A DNA stretch of 64,000 bases, taken from positions 250,009 through 314,008 of the forward strand of contig JAJFVF010000019.1 in NCBI GenBank assembly GCA_021371935.1, written 5' to 3'. The stretch comes from a bacterium (GTDB lineage Bacteria > Armatimonadota > UBA5829). The position numbers and the translations under genes are program-made. The notes under the pieces were generated by a model. That model did not search any database and was not told the DNA's origin. It saw only the letters and a program-made list of their open reading frames with translations. Positions 1-8,093 of the stretch are shown piece after piece (the stretch's first letter is position 1; every line of letters begins with the position of its first letter).

Positions 1-127
1 ATACCGGCTGATTCGGCGTGCAGGATGAGTGTAGACAAAATGATGAGCCATTTGATTTAGTATTTTATATTTTGGATTGATTATTGCTCTCTGTACCGAC
101 ACCTAACAACCAATTTTGGAGACTCCG

Positions 128-1327
128 ATGGCTGTTGATATAACTGAATTTACGCGCACATGCACAATGGGCACTGCTTCCATTTCCGATTTCGCCAAAA
201 CGAAAATTGCAGCCCTCAAGCTCGCATCGCAGAAGCGCAGTGGGATAGTGGACGCAAAAAGTCTGCGCAAGGCTGCATCACTCTTCGACATCGATACCGA
301 TGGCAGGGGCGATTATGAGATAGCATCCGACCTGGCTGATTTTTTTATGAGTCAATTCTCTTGGTCGGACCAGCCGAGCGCTGCATTGAACCTGGCTCCG
401 GTAAAACTCAGGCAGCACTGGAAGAATATCGGTGTCGAGCCGAGTGGAATCGATTCGGTAGTGATTGAAGCTCTGGCTGGTGCTGGTGACATGACTAAGA
501 CGTGTATGAAATGCGGCATAGCTGACGGCTGGATAGGCTCACTTGTCGCCACTATCACGTCGGACATACTTGATGGTTCGCCGGAGCCGTTTGTGGCTCA
601 TGCCGATCCTGATAAGCATGTCGAGTGTAAAAACTTCAATGATTCCATTAAAAGTGACACTGGTGTCGAGCTGATCGCAGGGTTCTCGAATGAGTCGATT
701 GCGCATATGCTCGGTGGGCGGTTCAGAGCAGGGTTCCAAGTCTTCTCGGATGCGATAACTGACGGCAGAATCCGCGGGATCGTATGCCTGTTCGGCTGCA
801 GTCAAAGTGATACCGGTTTGGCCGATATAGCGGGTGAGCTTATAAAGAAAAATGTCCTCGTGCTCAATATTGGGTGCTGTGCGGTCGAGTTGGCAAAGGC
901 CGGACTGCTTCTGCCTGAAGCGGCTGAACGTGCCGGTGAGACACTTGCTGAGATGTGCGAGATGATAGGGATGCCGCTTGTTCTGCAGATGGGATCGTGT
1001 TATGAAGGCGCTCGTGTGCTCTTATTGGCAAATGAACTACTCGCGTTGGGTGGACTCGGCGAGGACTTCTCTGATATGCCGCTAGCCGCATATTGTGGTC
1101 AAATTGATGGAAGAGGTGCTGCAATTGCGAGCTGCTTTGCAGCAAGTGGTCTATTCACGGTGATAGGCAAATCCGGGTTTTCCACTTTCCACTTTCCGCT
1201 TTCCACTGTTGACGATCCTGTCGACGCGATAATCACGCACATCGAGTCCAAGCGTGATGATCTGAAGATCAATGCTCAGCGCGAACGCAAATTACTGGAT
1301 ATGAAGGAGCGCAGGGAACTGGTATGA
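128..1327 (+). CDS. Shortened CooS-like carbon monoxide dehydrogenase homologue
   Basis: This 399-residue protein resembles anaerobic Ni-CO dehydrogenase (CooS), which is normally about 630-640 residues. ATG 128 is chosen because GGAG lies 6 nt upstream; an in-frame TTG at 116 has no such site. Residues 20-160 match the CooS helical region (EIASDLADFF, then APVKLRQHWKNIG and IADGWIGSLVAT). Residues 215-305 match the third domain, with three retained C-cluster-type cysteines: C224 (FGCS), C250 (IGCC) and C291 (MGSC). The amino-terminal B/D-cluster cysteines are absent; only one, in TCTMGT, remains. The middle domain that carries the C-cluster His and two further Cys is missing. The stop overlaps the start of the ACS fusion gene (ATGA), so the two are surely co-transcribed. 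CO oxidation by the usual chemistry looks impossible. A structural or accessory role beside ACS is my inference. Confidence 0.72.
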   Translation: MAVDITEFTRTCTMGTASISDFAKTKIAALKLASQKRSGIVDAKSLRKAASLFDIDTDGRGDYEIASDLADFFMSQFSWSDQPSAALNLAPVKLRQHWKNIGVEPSGIDSVVIEALAGAGDMTKTCMKCGIADGWIGSLVATITSDILDGSPEPFVAHADPDKHVECKNFNDSIKSDTGVELIAGFSNESIAHMLGGRFRAGFQVFSDAITDGRIRGIVCLFGCSQSDTGLADIAGELIKKNVLVLNIGCCAVELAKAGLLLPEAAERAGETLAEMCEMIGMPLVLQMGSCYEGARVLLLANELLALGGLGEDFSDMPLAAYCGQIDGRGAAIASCFAASGLFTVIGKSGFSTFHFPLSTVDDPVDAIITHIESKRDDLKINAQRERKLLDMKERRELV

Positions 1328-4300
1328 GCAAAATTATATCCTCCATAGCCATATCCGGCGCACAAAAAGTGGTTGGGGCAGTCGATTCGGCTGTGCGGCA
1401 GGTGATTGCCGACAAGGGCAGCGACTGCCCGGTGGGCTTTCCAGATACTGCCTATTATCTGCCGGTGATATACTCGCTGCTGGGTCATAAGGTCGAGACA
1501 CTCGGGGACATGCTGCCGGTGCTGGATGAGTGCAAGGCTCTGCTGGCTCCTCCGCCGTCTGAGAACGCATGGCTGCCGTATTTCGGCAGTACTCTGGACG
1601 CGGGTATGGCGACACTTTTTGCTGCCGAGATGCTTGAAGCGTGCAAATATCTGATCGGTCCGAACCCTGTGGATGGAATATGGCTGGGCGCTGCAAGCGA
1701 TGTGATTATACGCGAGCGAGGGATCGAGTTTGTGGACGGTTCCGCTCCGGGATTTGCCGCTATTGTGGGTGCGGCTCCTGATGTCGAAACTGCGGTCAGG
1801 ATCGCACGTGAGCTTCAAGAGAAGAACATCTACGTCTTCATGGCCGGTGAGACTGACGGCATATCCTTTGCTGAGCAGCTCGTCGAAGGCGGAGTGGAAG
1901 TCGGATGGGACACTCGTCTTGTTCCATTCGGCAAGGATGTCTCGGCTGCGATATACGCGCTGGGCTTTGCGAACCGCGCGGCACTGTCATTCGGCGGTGT
2001 CCAGCCAGGCGATTATGCTCGCAATCTCAAATATAACAAAGACCGCATCTTCGCATTCGTGATGGCTCTGGGCGCTGTGGATGAGATCAAATGCGCTGCC
2101 GCAGCCGGTGCGCTCAGTTACGGCTTCCCGATTATTGCCGACACTGCCATTCCGCAGATATTGCCCAGCGGCGTATGTACATATGAGCACATCATCTCGG
2201 ATGTGCCGCTGGATCAGATAGTCGAAAAAGCTCTTGAAGTGCGCGGGTGCAAAATCAAGATCACAAAAGTCCCGATTCCGGTTACCTATGGCGCGGCATT
2301 CGAGGGCGAGAGGATCAGGAAAGAACAGACCCACGTCGAGTTCGGCGGCAACCGCACGCCCGCATTCGAGTATGTGACCACAAAAGATCTCGATGAGGTC
2401 CAGGACGGCAGGATTGAAGTTGTCGGGCCGGATGTGAATGATGTCGAGCCGGGCACCGCTCTGCCGCTGGGTATATGGGTGGAAGTGGCAGGCCGTAAGA
2501 TGCAGTCCGACTTCGAGTCGATCCTTGAGCGCCAGATTCATCACCTGATCAACGGCGCCGAGGGTATCTGGCACATGGGTCAGCGCGACATCATATGGGT
2601 AAGGATCAGCAAAAACGCCCAGGCCAAGGGCTTTACTATCGCTCACCTGGGAGAAATTCTGCATGCCAAGCTCCTGAATGAATATCCGGCGATTGTGGAT
2701 AAGGTGCAGGTGACGCTCTTCACCAAGAAGGACGAGGTCGAAAAACGCCTGACTGAGGCGCGAAGGGTCTATCGTGAGCGCAATTTGCGTGTGGAGTCGC
2801 TTACTGACGAGACTGTGGACACGTTCTATTCATGCCTGCTGTGCCAGAGTTTTGCGCCCAATCATGTCTGTGTCATAACTCCTGAGAGGCTGGGGCTGTG
2901 TGGTGCATATAACTGGCTGGACGGCAAGGCAGCCTATGAGATCGACCCGACAGGTCCGAACCAGCCGCTGGTGAAGGGCGAATGTCTGGACCCGGTTCGC
3001 GGGCAGTGGAAGAATATCAACGACTACGTATATCAAAACTCCAAGCAGACTATCAAAGCGTTCAACGCATACTCGATGCTCAAAGACCCGATGACGAGCT
3101 GCGGTTGCTTCGAGGCGATAGTCGCGATGCTGCCGGAGTGCAACGGAGTCGCGATAGTGAGCCGCGAGTATCCGGGCAATACGCCAATGGGCATGAAGTT
3201 CTCCACTCTTGCGGGTATGATCGGCGGAGGCATTCAAACACCGGGCTTTATAGGTGTAGGCAAAGCCTACATCTCAAGCCGGAAGTTTATTGCATCCGAG
3301 GGTGGGCACAAACGCATCGTCTGGATGCCTAAAGAACTCAAAGATTCCCTGCGCGAAGAGCTGCTTCATATCGGCGAACAGGTTGGCATACCCGGCTTTA
3401 TTGATATGATCGCTGATGAAACAATCGCGATGGACGATGCCTCGATCCGTGCTCATATGGAGAAGGTGAGCCATCCTGCGCTGGATATGTGGGATATTAC
3501 CCAGTCATCACCGGAGGCCGAGGCATGGGATGCAAAGAAAGCTGCCGCTCCGGTGGCAGAGCCGGTGCATATCGAGACTGTCAAACCGGCTGAACCCGTG
3601 AAAACTGCCAAACCTGTAGTCAAGCCTGTAGAGGCAGTGGCTGCTGCGCCTGTGGTTTCACCGGACAGGCAATATACGTCGGCTGAGATTGTCATGCCCG
3701 GCAGGTTCAGTGTGCCCGGCGAGACGGCCAACATGCAGGTTCGCACAGTTACACTCGGCGGCGGCGGGACACGGACATCGGCTGTGACCATTGGAGGAGC
3801 GTCCACGCTGCCGTTCAGGCATTTCGAGGGCGACACGGGCTGCAGGCAGATAGTCGCGATGGAGGTCTTCGATCAGGTCTCGCCAAAGCTGCCTGAGAGC
3901 ATACTCGAAGCATACGGCAATCTGCTTGAAAATCCTGCCGGTATGGCTAAATACTGCGTTGAGGAGCTTGGTGCGGAGGCGATCAGCGTCAGACTCGACG
4001 GGACCCATCCCGATAATGGCGACAAATCACCAGAAGAAGCGGCAAAAGTAGTCGAGAGCGTGCTCAAGGCTGTAGGAGTGCCGATTATAGTGACTGGTCC
4101 GGGCAATTATGATAAAATGAACGAGGTAATCAAGCAGATAGCCAGTGAGTTTACCGGCGAAAACCTGCTCCTGAACTGGGCGGAGACGGATAATTACAAG
4201 ACACTCGCCGCCGCCGCGATGGGATATGGGCACTCTGTGGTCGCTCAGACGCCGATAGATGTCAATATGGCCAAGCAGCTCAATATTCTGATGACCAATA

Positions 4301-4662
4301 TGGGGATCGCACCGGAGAAGATAGTGATCGATGCTCTTACCGGCGCTATAGGCTATGGCCTTGAATATACATATTCTGTGATGGAGCGAATACGCACCGC
4401 GGCGTTTACTGGTGACGCTATGCTAGCTATGCCGATGCTGGGCACTCCGGGCTGCGAGGTCGCAAAGACAAAGGAGAGCAAGGCTCCTCAAGATGCATTT
4501 CCACTTTGGGGATCGGCTGAGAAGCGCGGAGCTTTACTTGAGATAGCGACGGCCATGAGCCTGCTGAATGCGGGTGCGGATTTGCTGATTATGTATCATC
4601 CTCTTGCCGCTAAGACAGTCAAGCAGAAGATTGCAGAGATGGGGGAAATAGGTAACAGGTAA
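1324..4662 (+). CDS. acsB: Acetyl-CoA synthase fused to corrinoid Fe-S protein small subunit (AcsB-AcsD/CdhD)
   Basis: This 1112-residue protein joins two Wood-Ljungdahl proteins. Residues 1 to about 735 are acetyl-CoA synthase (AcsB/CdhC), which builds acetyl-CoA from CO, a methyl group and CoA. All six A-cluster cysteines are present: C504, C507, C516, C526, C593 and C595 (CLLC, then VCVI, GLCGAY, SCGCF). The spacing is the same as in the Moorella enzyme, offset by two residues. A Pro/Ala/Val/Lys-rich linker runs about 741-780. Residues 785-1112 match the small (delta) subunit of the corrinoid iron-sulfur protein (AcsD/CdhD), including RLDGTHPDN and LLLNWAETDNYK. These are normally separate genes. 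The gene starts 4 nt inside the CooS-like gene. AcsC/CdhE, AcsE and a full CooS are not in view and may lie upstream of base 1. Confidence 0.9.
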   Translation: MSKIISSIAISGAQKVVGAVDSAVRQVIADKGSDCPVGFPDTAYYLPVIYSLLGHKVETLGDMLPVLDECKALLAPPPSENAWLPYFGSTLDAGMATLFAAEMLEACKYLIGPNPVDGIWLGAASDVIIRERGIEFVDGSAPGFAAIVGAAPDVETAVRIARELQEKNIYVFMAGETDGISFAEQLVEGGVEVGWDTRLVPFGKDVSAAIYALGFANRAALSFGGVQPGDYARNLKYNKDRIFAFVMALGAVDEIKCAAAAGALSYGFPIIADTAIPQILPSGVCTYEHIISDVPLDQIVEKALEVRGCKIKITKVPIPVTYGAAFEGERIRKEQTHVEFGGNRTPAFEYVTTKDLDEVQDGRIEVVGPDVNDVEPGTALPLGIWVEVAGRKMQSDFESILERQIHHLINGAEGIWHMGQRDIIWVRISKNAQAKGFTIAHLGEILHAKLLNEYPAIVDKVQVTLFTKKDEVEKRLTEARRVYRERNLRVESLTDETVDTFYSCLLCQSFAPNHVCVITPERLGLCGAYNWLDGKAAYEIDPTGPNQPLVKGECLDPVRGQWKNINDYVYQNSKQTIKAFNAYSMLKDPMTSCGCFEAIVAMLPECNGVAIVSREYPGNTPMGMKFSTLAGMIGGGIQTPGFIGVGKAYISSRKFIASEGGHKRIVWMPKELKDSLREELLHIGEQVGIPGFIDMIADETIAMDDASIRAHMEKVSHPALDMWDITQSSPEAEAWDAKKAAAPVAEPVHIETVKPAEPVKTAKPVVKPVEAVAAAPVVSPDRQYTSAEIVMPGRFSVPGETANMQVRTVTLGGGGTRTSAVTIGGASTLPFRHFEGDTGCRQIVAMEVFDQVSPKLPESILEAYGNLLENPAGMAKYCVEELGAEAISVRLDGTHPDNGDKSPEEAAKVVESVLKAVGVPIIVTGPGNYDKMNEVIKQIASEFTGENLLLNWAETDNYKTLAAAAMGYGHSVVAQTPIDVNMAKQLNILMTNMGIAPEKIVIDALTGAIGYGLEYTYSVMERIRTAAFTGDAMLAMPMLGTPGCEVAKTKESKAPQDAFPLWGSAEKRGALLEIATAMSLLNAGADLLIMYHPLAAKTVKQKIAEMGEIGNR

Positions 4663-4678
4663 TAGGTGTGTGAGACAG

Positions 4679-5869
4679 ATGGAACCGATAGAGATAAAGA
4701 AAAACATTTACTGGGTGGGAGCGCTGGACTGGGATGTGCGCGATTTCCACGGCTATTCCACTCCCCAGGGAACGACATATAATGCATATCTGGTCATAGA
4801 CGACAAGGTTACGCTCTTCGATACTGTGAAAAAAGGCCATGGCTGCGCGCTTATCTCCAACATAAAGCGCATTATCGACCCCGCAAAAATTGACTATATA
4901 GTAGTAAACCATGTCGAGCCGGATCACAGCGGGTCTATGCCCGAGGTGATGGAAATAGTCAGGCCGGAGAAAGTGTTCTGTTCGTCAAACGGCAAAAAGT
5001 CGCTGCTTGCGCATTATCATCGTGATGACTGGCCGTATGAAGTGGTCACCGACGGCCAGACTCTGAGCCTGGGTTCAAAGACAGTGCGTTTTCTCGAGAC
5101 CCGAATGCTCCACTGGCCGGACAGCATGTTTTCATATATCGAGCAGGACAAGTTGCTGATATCGCAGGATGCGTTCGGCGAACACTGGGCGACCACTGAG
5201 CGATTCGATGATGAGGTTGACCAGTCTAAACTGATGCACGAGGCTGCCAAGTATTACGCCAATATCCTGCTGCCTTATTCGCCGCTCGTGCAAAAGCTGT
5301 TGGCACGTGTGAGTGAGATGAACCTTGAGATAGAGATGATCGCACCGGACCATGGTGTGATCTGGCGGAGCAATCCCGGTTCCATCATCGAAGCATGGGG
5401 CAAATGGAGCAGGCAGGAGACAACAGCCAAGGCCCTGGTCGTCTATGATACCATGTGGCACAGCACAGAGCATATGGCCAACGCCATTGCCGAGGGTCTT
5501 GACGCCGAGGGCATAAGCGTCAAAGTCATGAATATGCAGTTCAACCACCGCAGCGATGTCGCGACCGAGATGCTGGACGCCAAAGCGATCATATTCGGCT
5601 CAGCGACCATCAACAACGGCATGCTCCCGCGAATGGCCGATGTCGTAAGCTATGTGAAGGGTCTGCGCCCGGCGAACAAGATAGGCGCTGCGTTCGGGTC
5701 ATACGGATGGGGCGGCGAGGCGGTCAAGCTGCTCAATGCTGCTATGGAAGAGATGAAGTTCGATATCATCGATCCGGGCGTGCGTGTGAACTATGTTCCC
5801 ACCGAATCCGACTTAGCAGGTTGTGTTGAGTTGGGGCGAAAAGTCGCCAAGGCGATAAAAGGTGAGTAA
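4679..5869 (+). CDS. Flavodiiron protein (A-type, FprA-like)
   Basis: Flavodiiron proteins reduce O2 or NO in the cytoplasm of anaerobes, using a diiron site in a beta-lactamase fold and FMN in a flavodoxin domain. The iron ligands are visible: HVEPDH at about residues 78-83, then H in RMLHWPDS, D in SQDAFGEH, and H in APDHGVIW. The flavodoxin half starts near residue 250 with ALVVYDTMWHSTEHMA, the FMN phosphate loop. The length of 396 residues is usual for the family. The start is either ATG 4679 or GTG 4670; the ATG puts the conserved IKKNIYWVGA at the usual distance. The gene lies 16 nt after the ACS fusion, so protection of the oxygen-sensitive ACS machinery is a reasonable inference. Confidence 0.93.
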   Translation: MEPIEIKKNIYWVGALDWDVRDFHGYSTPQGTTYNAYLVIDDKVTLFDTVKKGHGCALISNIKRIIDPAKIDYIVVNHVEPDHSGSMPEVMEIVRPEKVFCSSNGKKSLLAHYHRDDWPYEVVTDGQTLSLGSKTVRFLETRMLHWPDSMFSYIEQDKLLISQDAFGEHWATTERFDDEVDQSKLMHEAAKYYANILLPYSPLVQKLLARVSEMNLEIEMIAPDHGVIWRSNPGSIIEAWGKWSRQETTAKALVVYDTMWHSTEHMANAIAEGLDAEGISVKVMNMQFNHRSDVATEMLDAKAIIFGSATINNGMLPRMADVVSYVKGLRPANKIGAAFGSYGWGGEAVKLLNAAMEEMKFDIIDPGVRVNYVPTESDLAGCVELGRKVAKAIKGE

Positions 5870-6650
5870 AAGATTGAGGGTAGCCAGTTTCAATGCGAAC
5901 TCGATCAGGAACCGTCTGCAGGTAATCCTCGACTGGATGGGCGCGAATGAGGCCGATGTCGTCTGCGTGCAGGAGACAAAAGTCCGCGATGAAGAGTTCC
6001 CTCTCGATGCAATAACCAATGCGGGCTATCACACGGCTTTCAAGGGTCAAAAGGCCTTCAATGGCGTAGCAATTATAAGCCGGCATCCGCTGGAGGATAT
6101 AGTTATCGGTACCGGCAGAACCGACTGGGATGAGGAAGCTCGCATTATACGCGCCGGTGTGAATGGCATCACTATAGTCAACACATATATTCCACAGGGG
6201 ACGGCCATTGATTCGCCCAAATTCGACTATAAGCTCGCATGGATACAGAATATGCGAAGCTACTTCGATGTTTCATTTACTCCCGATGATTCGATTGTGT
6301 GGGTGGGAGATTTCAATGTCGCACGCGAGCCAATAGATGTGTATGACCCCGAGGGGCTGATGGGCAGTGTGTGTTATAACCCTAAGGAGCATGCGGCGCT
6401 CGATTTTGCGAAGGAGTGGGGGTTCGTCGACGTCTTCCGCAAGCATCATCTGGGTGAGTCGAACCAGTTTACATTCTGGGACTATCGTGTGCCCAACGCG
6501 CTTAAGCGCAGGATGGGATGGCGGCTTGACCATATATGGGCAACCGAGACGCTGGCCGCAAAGTCGACAGGCTGCTGGATCGACGCTGAGCCTAGGATGC
6601 TTGAAAAGCCGTCCGATCACACATTCATCGCCGCTGATTTTGAAATATAG
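5862..6650 (+). CDS. xth: Exodeoxyribonuclease III / AP endonuclease
   Basis: This is a 262-residue Mg-dependent DNA repair nuclease of the ExoIII family. It cuts at abasic sites and degrades 3' ends. The motifs are in order: FNANSIRNR at the N-terminus, VQETK (metal-binding Glu), WVGDFNVA (catalytic Asp and Asn), RRMGWRLDHIW and the C-terminal KPSDHTFIAADFEI with the catalytic His. The GTG start at 5862 overlaps the last 8 nt of the flavodiiron gene, so it is probably translated from the same message. Co-expression with an O2/NO scavenger fits a stress-protection theme, which is inference. Confidence 0.93.
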   Translation: MSKRLRVASFNANSIRNRLQVILDWMGANEADVVCVQETKVRDEEFPLDAITNAGYHTAFKGQKAFNGVAIISRHPLEDIVIGTGRTDWDEEARIIRAGVNGITIVNTYIPQGTAIDSPKFDYKLAWIQNMRSYFDVSFTPDDSIVWVGDFNVAREPIDVYDPEGLMGSVCYNPKEHAALDFAKEWGFVDVFRKHHLGESNQFTFWDYRVPNALKRRMGWRLDHIWATETLAAKSTGCWIDAEPRMLEKPSDHTFIAADFEI

Positions 6651-6664
6651 TGTATTAGGAGAGC

Positions 6665-7465
6665 ATGTTGAAGTTTGTTCGTTTTAAGAGTGCGAGATAC
6701 CCACAGGGCACATATGGAGTGTTTGCTGATGATGGGCAAATAGAAGTGATAAAGGGCAGCCTGTTCGATACTGTCGCAAAAACAGGCGATTCGATAGATG
6801 AGTCTGAGATAACGACTTATCTGCCGCCTGTTGACCCGCCTAATGTGCTGGCGATAGGCCTCAACTATGCCGAGCACTCGAAAGAAACAAATGATATTCT
6901 TCCGACTGCTCCGCTGCTCTTTATGAAGGCGAGCACGGCGGTTATCGCTCATGGTCAGAATATAGTGCTCCCTCATACAGCGCCGGATCATGTGGATTAT
7001 GAAGCCGAGCTGTGCGTCATAATAGGCAAAAGCGCCCGAAATGTCTCCGAGTCGGATGCGCTCGATTACGTTTTCGGCTATACATGTGCCAATGATGTTT
7101 CAGCGAGAGATGCGCAGAAAGCAGACGGTCAGTGGGTCCGTGCAAAGAGTTTCGATACGTTCGCGCCCATGGGACCATATGTGGTGACGTATCTTGACCC
7201 GACCAACTTGCGGGTTATCTCACGCTTGAATGGTAAGGTTATGCAGGACGGCAACACTAATGATATGATCTTTCCGGTAGCCAGTGTGGTCAGCTATTTG
7301 AGCAGGTGTATGACACTCCTGCCCGGTACTGCCATACTTACCGGTACACCGTCTGGTGTGGGTTTTGCGCGCACTCCGCCGGTCTACATGAGACCCGGAG
7401 ATGTTTCCGAGATAGAGATCGAGGAAATAGGCGTTCTGAGAAACACCGTCGTCTCGGAAAACTGA
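6665..7465 (+). CDS. Fumarylacetoacetate hydrolase family protein
   Basis: This 266-residue protein belongs to the FAH superfamily, which cleaves or decarboxylates 1,3-diketo acids (2-hydroxyhepta-2,4-diene-1,7-dioate isomerase, oxaloacetate decarboxylase and similar). The metal-binding pattern is present: DYEAELCVIIGK supplies two Glu and TCANDVSARD supplies the Asp. It is followed by WVRAKSFDTFAPMGP and the C-terminal LTGTPSGVGF signature. AGGAG lies just before ATG 6665. The gene follows xth by 14 nt and ends the plus-strand run that began at 128. The substrate cannot be told from sequence; oxaloacetate or an acylpyruvate is as likely as an aromatic breakdown product. Confidence 0.88.
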   Translation: MLKFVRFKSARYPQGTYGVFADDGQIEVIKGSLFDTVAKTGDSIDESEITTYLPPVDPPNVLAIGLNYAEHSKETNDILPTAPLLFMKASTAVIAHGQNIVLPHTAPDHVDYEAELCVIIGKSARNVSESDALDYVFGYTCANDVSARDAQKADGQWVRAKSFDTFAPMGPYVVTYLDPTNLRVISRLNGKVMQDGNTNDMIFPVASVVSYLSRCMTLLPGTAILTGTPSGVGFARTPPVYMRPGDVSEIEIEEIGVLRNTVVSEN

Positions 7466-7473
7466 TGGTTGGC

Positions 7474-7830
7474 TCAGTCGTGATCGGCGGAGTCCTGCCG
7501 TGTCGCCTGCCATGGCCATCTGCCTTCGAGTTCAAACTGCAATGCGGTGCTCAAAAATGTCCGGATGAGGACTATCAACCCCAGCACCACCACATTCTCC
7601 AGTGTGGGCGCAACCACTACCGTGCGAATTATGTCTCCAGCTATTAGAAATTCAAGTCCCAGGAGTATGGCGCGACCAAGGTTCAGCCTATAGAGTTGGT
7701 ATGATGCGGCAGGCTCCCGCCGGAATAGGAAACGGCCTGTAGCGTATACGGCTCCGATCACGATTACCACGACTCCCATCGCGTCTATCACTGTGCCGAT
7801 ATCTCCCATAAGCTGACGATAGTCGTTCAT
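7474..7830 (-). CDS. DUF1622 family membrane protein
   Basis: This small integral membrane protein (118 residues) has three predicted membrane segments: MGVVVIVIGAVYATG, ILLGLEFLIAGDIIRT and VVLGLIVLIRTFLS. The family signature LGLEFLIAGDIIRTV, then LIRTFLS and RWPW, is clear. The function of the family is unknown. Start choice: ATG 7830 has GAGG 8 nt upstream. In-frame ATG 7860 and TTG 7884 lie upstream but have no ribosome binding site. It converges on the FAA-hydrolase gene, with stops 8 nt apart. Confidence 0.8.
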   Translation of the reverse strand: MNDYRQLMGDIGTVIDAMGVVVIVIGAVYATGRFLFRREPAASYQLYRLNLGRAILLGLEFLIAGDIIRTVVVAPTLENVVVLGLIVLIRTFLSTALQFELEGRWPWQATRQDSADHD

Positions 7831-7914
7831 TTGTGATGCCTCGGAATTGCTTATACCCATTGGTGGCGGTTGGTGGGGCGGCAAAAATTTAAGCTGGCAA
7901 GAACGTCTTAGTTA

Positions 7915-7943
7915 TTGACAAGCAAGCGTATTGGGGCTAGACT
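7915..7943 (+). promoter_or_regulatory. Sigma-70-type promoter for the beta-helix/GH42 pair
   Basis: A consensus -35 TTGACA (7915-7920) is followed by a 17-nt spacer and TAGACT (7938-7943, 4 of 6 consensus bases). A start near 7950 would give a leader of about 145 nt that contains the paired-hairpin repeat at 7962-8029. The same TTGACA-N17-TAGACT arrangement drives the DeoR gene at 32955-32983. Confidence 0.5.
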
Positions 7944-7961
7944 ACAATGACCTTTATACCT

Positions 7962-8029
7962 GGATTACGCGCTTCACGCATAATTCGGGTCTCCGAGAGC
8001 ATTATTCACGTTTCTCGTGAATAATGCGG
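7962..8029. repeat. Paired-hairpin repeat, copy 1
   Basis: This 68-bp element consists of two stem-loops joined by GGTCTCCGAGA. The first stem (7962-7971 with 7977-7986) is imperfect. The second is a perfect 12-bp stem (7999-8010 with 8016-8027, arm GCATTATTCACG) and a 5-nt loop. The element matches the copy at 16014-16081 at 60 of 68 positions. The changes in the second hairpin sit in or beside its loop, so the pairing is conserved. It resembles REP/BIME-type intergenic palindromes. Here it falls in the presumed leader of the beta-helix gene. Confidence 0.8.
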
Positions 8030-8093
8030 TACAGCTGTCATGGCTTCGCATTTATGCCCAATAACAATCTCAAATTACAGGAGTTGGTGAGAA

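Noticed and set aside
1..60. Possible C-terminal end of an upstream gene (two frames are open from base 1, with stops at 26-28 and 58-60)
   Set aside because: Too short to recognise any protein or choose a frame.
128..4662. Complete Wood-Ljungdahl carbonyl branch
   Set aside because: Only a shortened CooS-like protein and the ACS-AcsD fusion are visible. AcsC, AcsE, CooC and a full CooS are not in the window, so autotrophy cannot be claimed.
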